This document shows positions 60,506 through 64,000 of a stretch of 64,000 nucleotides of DNA, one piece after another. The stretch covers positions 4,812,501-4,876,500 of the forward strand of contig NZ_JAHBAG010000001.1 of NCBI RefSeq assembly GCF_020510445.1, given 5' to 3'. Under the pieces are notes generated by a model. That model saw only the letters and a list, made by a program, of their open reading frames with translations, was not told where the DNA came from and made no database searches. Origin of the DNA: Hydrogenophaga taeniospiralis. GTDB lineage: Bacteria; Pseudomonadota; Gammaproteobacteria; Burkholderiales; Burkholderiaceae_C. A program made the translations under genes and the position numbers. Numbering within the stretch: the stretch's first letter is position 1; every line of letters starts with the position of its first letter.

Positions 60506-62782
60506 TTACTTCGCGGGCTTCGCTGGCTGCACCAGCCCCAGCGTGGGCGTCTCGTTGAAGAAGTTCCAGGGCTTGAGCAGCACGTTCACCCACTCCGTCG
60601 GCATGATCGGCCATTCCTCGGCCCGCGCCACGTGGGTGGTGCCGGTGGTGAGCCAGACCACGTTGTCGGTGTTCACGATGGGCTGGTCGTCGGCGCTGAA
60701 CTGGCCCAGGCCGGTGTCCTTGTTCGAACGGTTCGGGAACCTCCCTTCGGGGAAGCGCTCGTCCGTGTGGTAACGCGTGACCCAGATCTGCTTGTCCATG
60801 AAGTTCAGGCGGTTGTAGATCCACTCGTCCTTGCCGAAGTTGGCGCCCTTGGCCACCGGGTGCGTGCCACCGGCGTAGGGGATCAGCTGGTACGACACCG
60901 GGTTGCCCACCTTGTTGGTCTTGCCGCCGTTGCTCAGCAGGCGGATGGTGGCGGGGTCGAACTTCTGCGCCGCCTGCTTCTCGGTCGCCACCGTGCGCAT
61001 CGTCGTCTGCATGGTGCTGGTGCGCGGGCCGCCGGCCGTGTTGGGCAGCACCACCGGGTCCATCTCGGTCAGCGAGTTGGCCTCGCCGTCCACGTCCATG
61101 TCGAGGCGGAAGTTGTAGATGTGCTGGTGCGTGGTGCCGACGATGTGGTGGTCCAGCAGCGTGCCGTACTTCGTGTCGTCGGCGGCGCTCGCGTCCTGCA
61201 TGGTGCGCGCCTTCACGCCCTTGACCGCCTCGATGCCGGTGGCGCCCGCGTTGATGCCGATGGTGCCGTTCTCGGCGAACACCCAGTCGAACATGTAGTC
61301 GTAGTTGCCCACCGTGCTGATCCAGCGCACCACGAGTTCGCGGCGCTCGGTGCTCACGTTGGGCTTGCCCATTTCCTGGTGCTTGTACTCGGGGCCGGCG
61401 TAGCGCTCGAACACCGCGATCGCGTTGGGGATCGTCATCGGCGCGCCGGTGAAGTCGGCGATGGTGGCGTCCAGATACACCGCGTTCTGCGGCGCGTCCT
61501 TGCCCGGCTCGATGCTCGAGGTCAGCGTGCCCATGCCGTACTCGCCCGAGTCCAGGTAGGCCTTGAAGTACCAGCCCACGTCCGGGTCGCCGTAGGGCAC
61601 GATCATGCCGCCCAGCGTGCCCTCGTACATCACCTTGCGTTTGCTGCCCTTGTCGTTGTAGGTCACGGTCGAGAGCGTGAGGCCGGTGCGCGAGTTCAGG
61701 CCGATGTGGAAATCCCAGCTGCGCCAGCTCAGCGTGTTGCCGCTGATGGTGTAGTTCTTGCCCTCGGGCTCGGTGATGTGCAGCGGCTTGCGCGGCGCGC
61801 TGGTCTGCCCGGCGCTGCCGTCGTAAGGCGTGGGCTTCATGGGCACCGGGACCACACCCGCGTCTTCGATCTGGATGACCTGCTTTTTCTCCAGGTCCAC
61901 CACCGCCACCAGGTTCTCGATCGGGTGCGCCCAGTAGTTGTTGTCGCCCACGTCCAGGTAGCTCACCACCTTGAGCAAGCGCGCTTCCTGTTTCAGCCCG
62001 TCCTTGCCGTCGAAGTAACCCACGGTCAGCGGCGTGGCCACCACCTTTTTCACGTCGTTGATGCCGCGCAGCGCCAGCGCCTTCGCGTACTCCGGGCTGC
62101 CCTCGATGGCGGCCTGCACCGCGCCGAAATCGTCGATCAGCACCATGCCGTGCGCGCCGGGCACCGGCTGCCACTGCGTGAGCCGCTTCGTGGCCAGGTC
62201 CACCGTGCCCTCGATCAGCTTGCGGCCGTCGAGGATGACGAACGCCGCCTGGCGGGGCGCCTGCACCGGTGTGCCCTCCAGCGCGTGCGCCCACACCTGG
62301 TCTTTCGGCGGCGCCTTGAGCACGATCTCGGTGAAGCGGTGGCCGGGCTTGAACTGGCCCGAGGCCTTCAGAACCTCCAGTGTGGCCTGGATCTCGTCCG
62401 CGGTCAGCGGGTTCAGCGGGTTGGGCTTGCGCTCGACCACGAAGGTCTTGTCCAGGCCCGACTGGAACACCTGCTGGAAAAAGTCGGCCGCCACATACGC
62501 CCTGCCCTTGCGCAGCACCACCGGCACGGCCAGCCGCAGCGGCGCGCCGTTCACCTGCGCCGTCTTCGCGCCCGGCTTCACACGCACCAGCGTGCTGTTG
62601 CGCGCGAGCGTGAACACCCGGGCATAGCTGTCCCACTGTACGGTGGCTTTGAAGTCTTTGGCGGCCTTTTTCAGCGGCACCATCTTGGCGGCAGCGCCGT
62701 GCGCCAGCGCCAGGGGCGACCACAGCGCGGCGACGGCCAGGGCGACGGCACTCAGTGCCAGGGGGAGGGAGCGGGTGGGCAT
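60506..62782 (-). CDS. tynA: Copper-containing primary amine oxidase (tyramine oxidase type)
   Basis: The 758-residue enzyme oxidises primary amines to aldehydes with H2O2 and ammonia released, probably in the periplasm (signal peptide LALSAVALAVAALWSPLALA). The topaquinone precursor is Tyr494 in GNYDY. The copper ligands are His552 and His554 in THQHIYNF and His672 in RYHTDERFPEG. D2/D3 domains precede the large beta catalytic domain, as in E. coli TynA. It is divergent from an AraC-type regulator, the arrangement of tynA and feaR. No phenylacetaldehyde dehydrogenase gene is next to it. Confidence 0.96.
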   Translation of the reverse strand: MPTRSLPLALSAVALAVAALWSPLALAHGAAAKMVPLKKAAKDFKATVQWDSYARVFTLARNSTLVRVKPGAKTAQVNGAPLRLAVPVVLRKGRAYVAADFFQQVFQSGLDKTFVVERKPNPLNPLTADEIQATLEVLKASGQFKPGHRFTEIVLKAPPKDQVWAHALEGTPVQAPRQAAFVILDGRKLIEGTVDLATKRLTQWQPVPGAHGMVLIDDFGAVQAAIEGSPEYAKALALRGINDVKKVVATPLTVGYFDGKDGLKQEARLLKVVSYLDVGDNNYWAHPIENLVAVVDLEKKQVIQIEDAGVVPVPMKPTPYDGSAGQTSAPRKPLHITEPEGKNYTISGNTLSWRSWDFHIGLNSRTGLTLSTVTYNDKGSKRKVMYEGTLGGMIVPYGDPDVGWYFKAYLDSGEYGMGTLTSSIEPGKDAPQNAVYLDATIADFTGAPMTIPNAIAVFERYAGPEYKHQEMGKPNVSTERRELVVRWISTVGNYDYMFDWVFAENGTIGINAGATGIEAVKGVKARTMQDASAADDTKYGTLLDHHIVGTTHQHIYNFRLDMDVDGEANSLTEMDPVVLPNTAGGPRTSTMQTTMRTVATEKQAAQKFDPATIRLLSNGGKTNKVGNPVSYQLIPYAGGTHPVAKGANFGKDEWIYNRLNFMDKQIWVTRYHTDERFPEGRFPNRSNKDTGLGQFSADDQPIVNTDNVVWLTTGTTHVARAEEWPIMPTEWVNVLLKPWNFFNETPTLGLVQPAKPAK

Positions 62783-62856
62783 GGTGGGGTTCCTCGTGAA
62801 GCGGGTTCGGACAAGGCCCGCACCTTAGGGTTCGCCGACACCGAGGGGTTATCCGT

Positions 62857-62867
62857 ATTTGGCAAAT
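62857..62867. promoter_or_regulatory. Inverted repeat in amine oxidase/regulator gap
   Basis: ATTTG-G-CAAAT is a perfect 5-1-5 palindrome about 20 bases upstream of sigma-54-like motif B and 75 bases from the amine oxidase start. It is a candidate site for the AraC-type regulator or another activator. Confidence 0.4.
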
Positions 62868-62885
62868 CTGCGCCGGCCCCAACAA

Positions 62886-62901
62886 TGGCGCACAACTTGC
62901 A
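62886..62901 (+). promoter_or_regulatory. Sigma-54-like -24/-12 promoter motif, copy B
   Basis: It has the same 16 bases as copy A, with the GG-N10-GC core, oriented toward the AraC-type gene. The predicted transcript start would fall at or within two bases of the ATG at 62913, so either the mRNA is nearly leaderless or this is not a functional sigma-54 promoter. Confidence 0.5.
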
Positions 62902-62912
62902 TCGCGGCCGGC

Positions 62913-63860
62913 ATGAACTTCGATCATTCCCACAAACGTGCACGCGACGCCGGCGAGCAGGCCGCCAGCCTGCCCGACTGGGACCAGCGCTACGAGCAGC
63001 TGTCGGCCGGACGCTTCGAAGGCGAGGTGGACGAACTGCGCGTGGGCCCGGTGCAGGTGTTTGCCGAGCGCGCCAACCAGACCGTCATGCAGGCGGGCCG
63101 CGTCTGCGCCGATCGCGTCTCCGTCGCCCTCGTGCGCGCCGGGCGATCGCCCGGCTGGTTCGGTGGCCACCGCCTGCAGGGCGAACAACTCATCGGCGTG
63201 TCGTCCCAAGGCGAGTTCGATCTCGTGGCCAGCGCCGACACGCAGATCCTCGCGCTCTCGGTCGACCAGGCGGCCCTGCGCGAGCTGGTGGCGCAGGTGG
63301 ACGGCCACGGGGCGGAGCTGCCCCCGGTGCCCCTGTTGCTCAAGCCCACGAGCGCGGCCTGCGTCGAATACGGCCGGCTGCTCAACGCCGCCCTGCGGCT
63401 CGCGCAAACCCCGAGCGACCTCAGCGCCCACCCCGCCGCGCGCCGCATGCTCGCACTCTCGCTCTGCGACGCCCTGCTCGCCAACCTGCGCTCGGGCGAG
63501 CCGGCGGGCGCGCTGCCCGCTTCGGCCACCAGCCGCCGCCGCATCGTCGCCCGCGCCCGGCAGTACATGCAGGCCCACGCCCACGAAGTGATCGCCGTGC
63601 CCGACCTCTGCCAGGCCATCGGCACCTCGCGCCGCGCGCTGCAGTACGCGTTTGAAGAAGTGATGCAGATCAGCCCCGTGACCTACCTGCGCGCCATGCG
63701 CCTCAACCAGGTGCGCAGCGAACTGCGCCAGAACCGGGCAGCGCCCGTGGGCGACATCGCGGCGCGCTGGGGCTTCTGGCACCCCTCGCGCTTCGCGAGC
63801 GACTACAAGGCCCTGTTCGGCGAACTGCCGTCGGCCACGCGGGGGACGGTGGCGGCCTGA
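62913..63860 (+). CDS. AraC-family regulator of the amine oxidase (FeaR/EutR-like)
   Basis: The 315-residue regulator has an N-terminal sensing domain (RYEQLSAGRFEGEVDELRVGPVQVF...) and a C-terminal AraC HTH pair. These are DLCQAIGTSRRALQYAFEEVMQISPVTYLRAMRLNQVR and GDIAARWGFWHPSRFASDYKALFGELPS. The helix-two form SRRALQYAF fits the EutR/FeaR branch. By position it probably activates the divergent copper amine oxidase in response to an amine or its aldehyde. ATG 62913 gives the N-terminus shared with the leader ORF at 58858; an ATG at 62859 is less likely because it reads through the promoter-like block. No strong ribosome site is visible. Confidence 0.88.
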   Translation: MNFDHSHKRARDAGEQAASLPDWDQRYEQLSAGRFEGEVDELRVGPVQVFAERANQTVMQAGRVCADRVSVALVRAGRSPGWFGGHRLQGEQLIGVSSQGEFDLVASADTQILALSVDQAALRELVAQVDGHGAELPPVPLLLKPTSAACVEYGRLLNAALRLAQTPSDLSAHPAARRMLALSLCDALLANLRSGEPAGALPASATSRRRIVARARQYMQAHAHEVIAVPDLCQAIGTSRRALQYAFEEVMQISPVTYLRAMRLNQVRSELRQNRAAPVGDIAARWGFWHPSRFASDYKALFGELPSATRGTVAA

Positions 63861-63942
63861 GGCTCAGCGACGGGTGTCCGATCACGCGATGGAGTTCGCA
63901 CCGGAGATTTGGAAATCGATGCCTGGTGCCGACCCAAGCGGA

Positions 63943-63965
63943 CCTTGCAACCCGTGCCTGCAAGG
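63943..63965 (+). terminator. Hairpin downstream of the AraC-type gene
   Basis: CCTTGCA and TGCAAGG form a perfect 7-base stem with a 9-base loop about 80 bases after the regulator stop. No T run follows, so termination is uncertain. The bases from 63861 to 64000 otherwise hold no visible gene. Confidence 0.45.
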
Positions 63966-64000
63966 CGCGGGGCACCGCCTCTCCATGCCGACATCCGGCA

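Noticed and set aside
60396..63782. An open frame of 1128 codons on the minus strand, and one of 1080 codons on the plus strand over the same region
   Set aside because: Both cross the amine oxidase and AraC-type genes in other frames and read as Arg/Ala/His-rich low-complexity sequence. Long shadow frames are normal at this GC content.
1..64000. CRISPR arrays, insertion sequences, phage genes, tRNA and rRNA genes
   Set aside because: I looked for regularly spaced direct repeats, transposase motifs and RNA gene signatures and saw none. The only repeated elements are the post-stop hairpins and the duplicated sigma-54-like block.
63703..64000. Short minus-strand frames at the right edge
   Set aside because: They overlap the AraC-type gene and show no codon pattern or ribosome site of their own.

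Overview
This is a dense, GC-rich bacterial window with about 60 protein genes and short gaps. The gene content and a GC-rich intergenic hairpin family point to a betaproteobacterium of the order Burkholderiales, most likely Comamonadaceae (Hydrogenophaga-, Polaromonas- or Variovorax-like). That placement is an inference from protein resemblance. I saw no rRNA, tRNA, CRISPR array, insertion sequence or phage gene.

Layout. (1) 1-14911: a 5'-incomplete AAA ATPase with a TerB-like partner, a P2-type cation ATPase, a permuted NlpC/P60-like hydrolase, a fused TVP38-flavin disulfide reductase followed by DUF547 and DUF3047 proteins, a putative lipoprotein, and a leftward run of small enzymes (alpha/beta hydrolase, VOC, YiiD-type thioesterase, GrpB, FMN reductase, MOSC, DUF1801). 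(2) 14939-20896: a selenoneine/ergothioneine locus with selD(senC), senB, senA, egtD and egtB. Selenophosphate from SelD would be turned into a selenosugar by SenB. EgtD would make hercynine, and SenA and EgtB would add selenium or sulfur to it. (3) 20907-25494: a PQQ-type sugar dehydrogenase, NnrU, a ferritin-like protein, a BON lipoprotein, an SDR and a small conserved ORF.

(4) 25584-45767: a catabolic island for hexuronates and aldaric acids. A FadR-type regulator diverges from udh across a clear palindromic operator. The genes cover uronate oxidation (udh), lactone opening (two SMP-30 proteins), dehydration (gudD, garD, a talarate/galactarate dehydratase and a fourth enolase-superfamily enzyme), kdgD, and a semialdehyde dehydrogenase leading to 2-oxoglutarate. 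Uptake is by a TRAP transporter plus three Bug-type receptors that have no permease in the window. (5) 45796-49784: a Nudix hydrolase, an MscS channel, a small protein and an NDH-2-like flavoprotein.

(6) 50142-56347: a lone ABC binding protein, a desaturase-SDR pair, and an operon with an EamA transporter, a creatininase-like protein lacking one metal ligand, a biuret-hydrolase-like amidase and an unrecognised protein. (7) 56387-63860: a large metzincin-motif protein, an MBL-fold hydrolase preceded by a 21-codon leader ORF, a glycine-zipper protein, a copper amine oxidase and its divergent AraC-type regulator. Two nearly identical 60-bp blocks here each carry a sigma-54-like -24/-12 motif followed by the same start of a coding sequence.

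Eight copies of a structured repeat sit directly after stop codons, all in the same orientation relative to the upstream gene.
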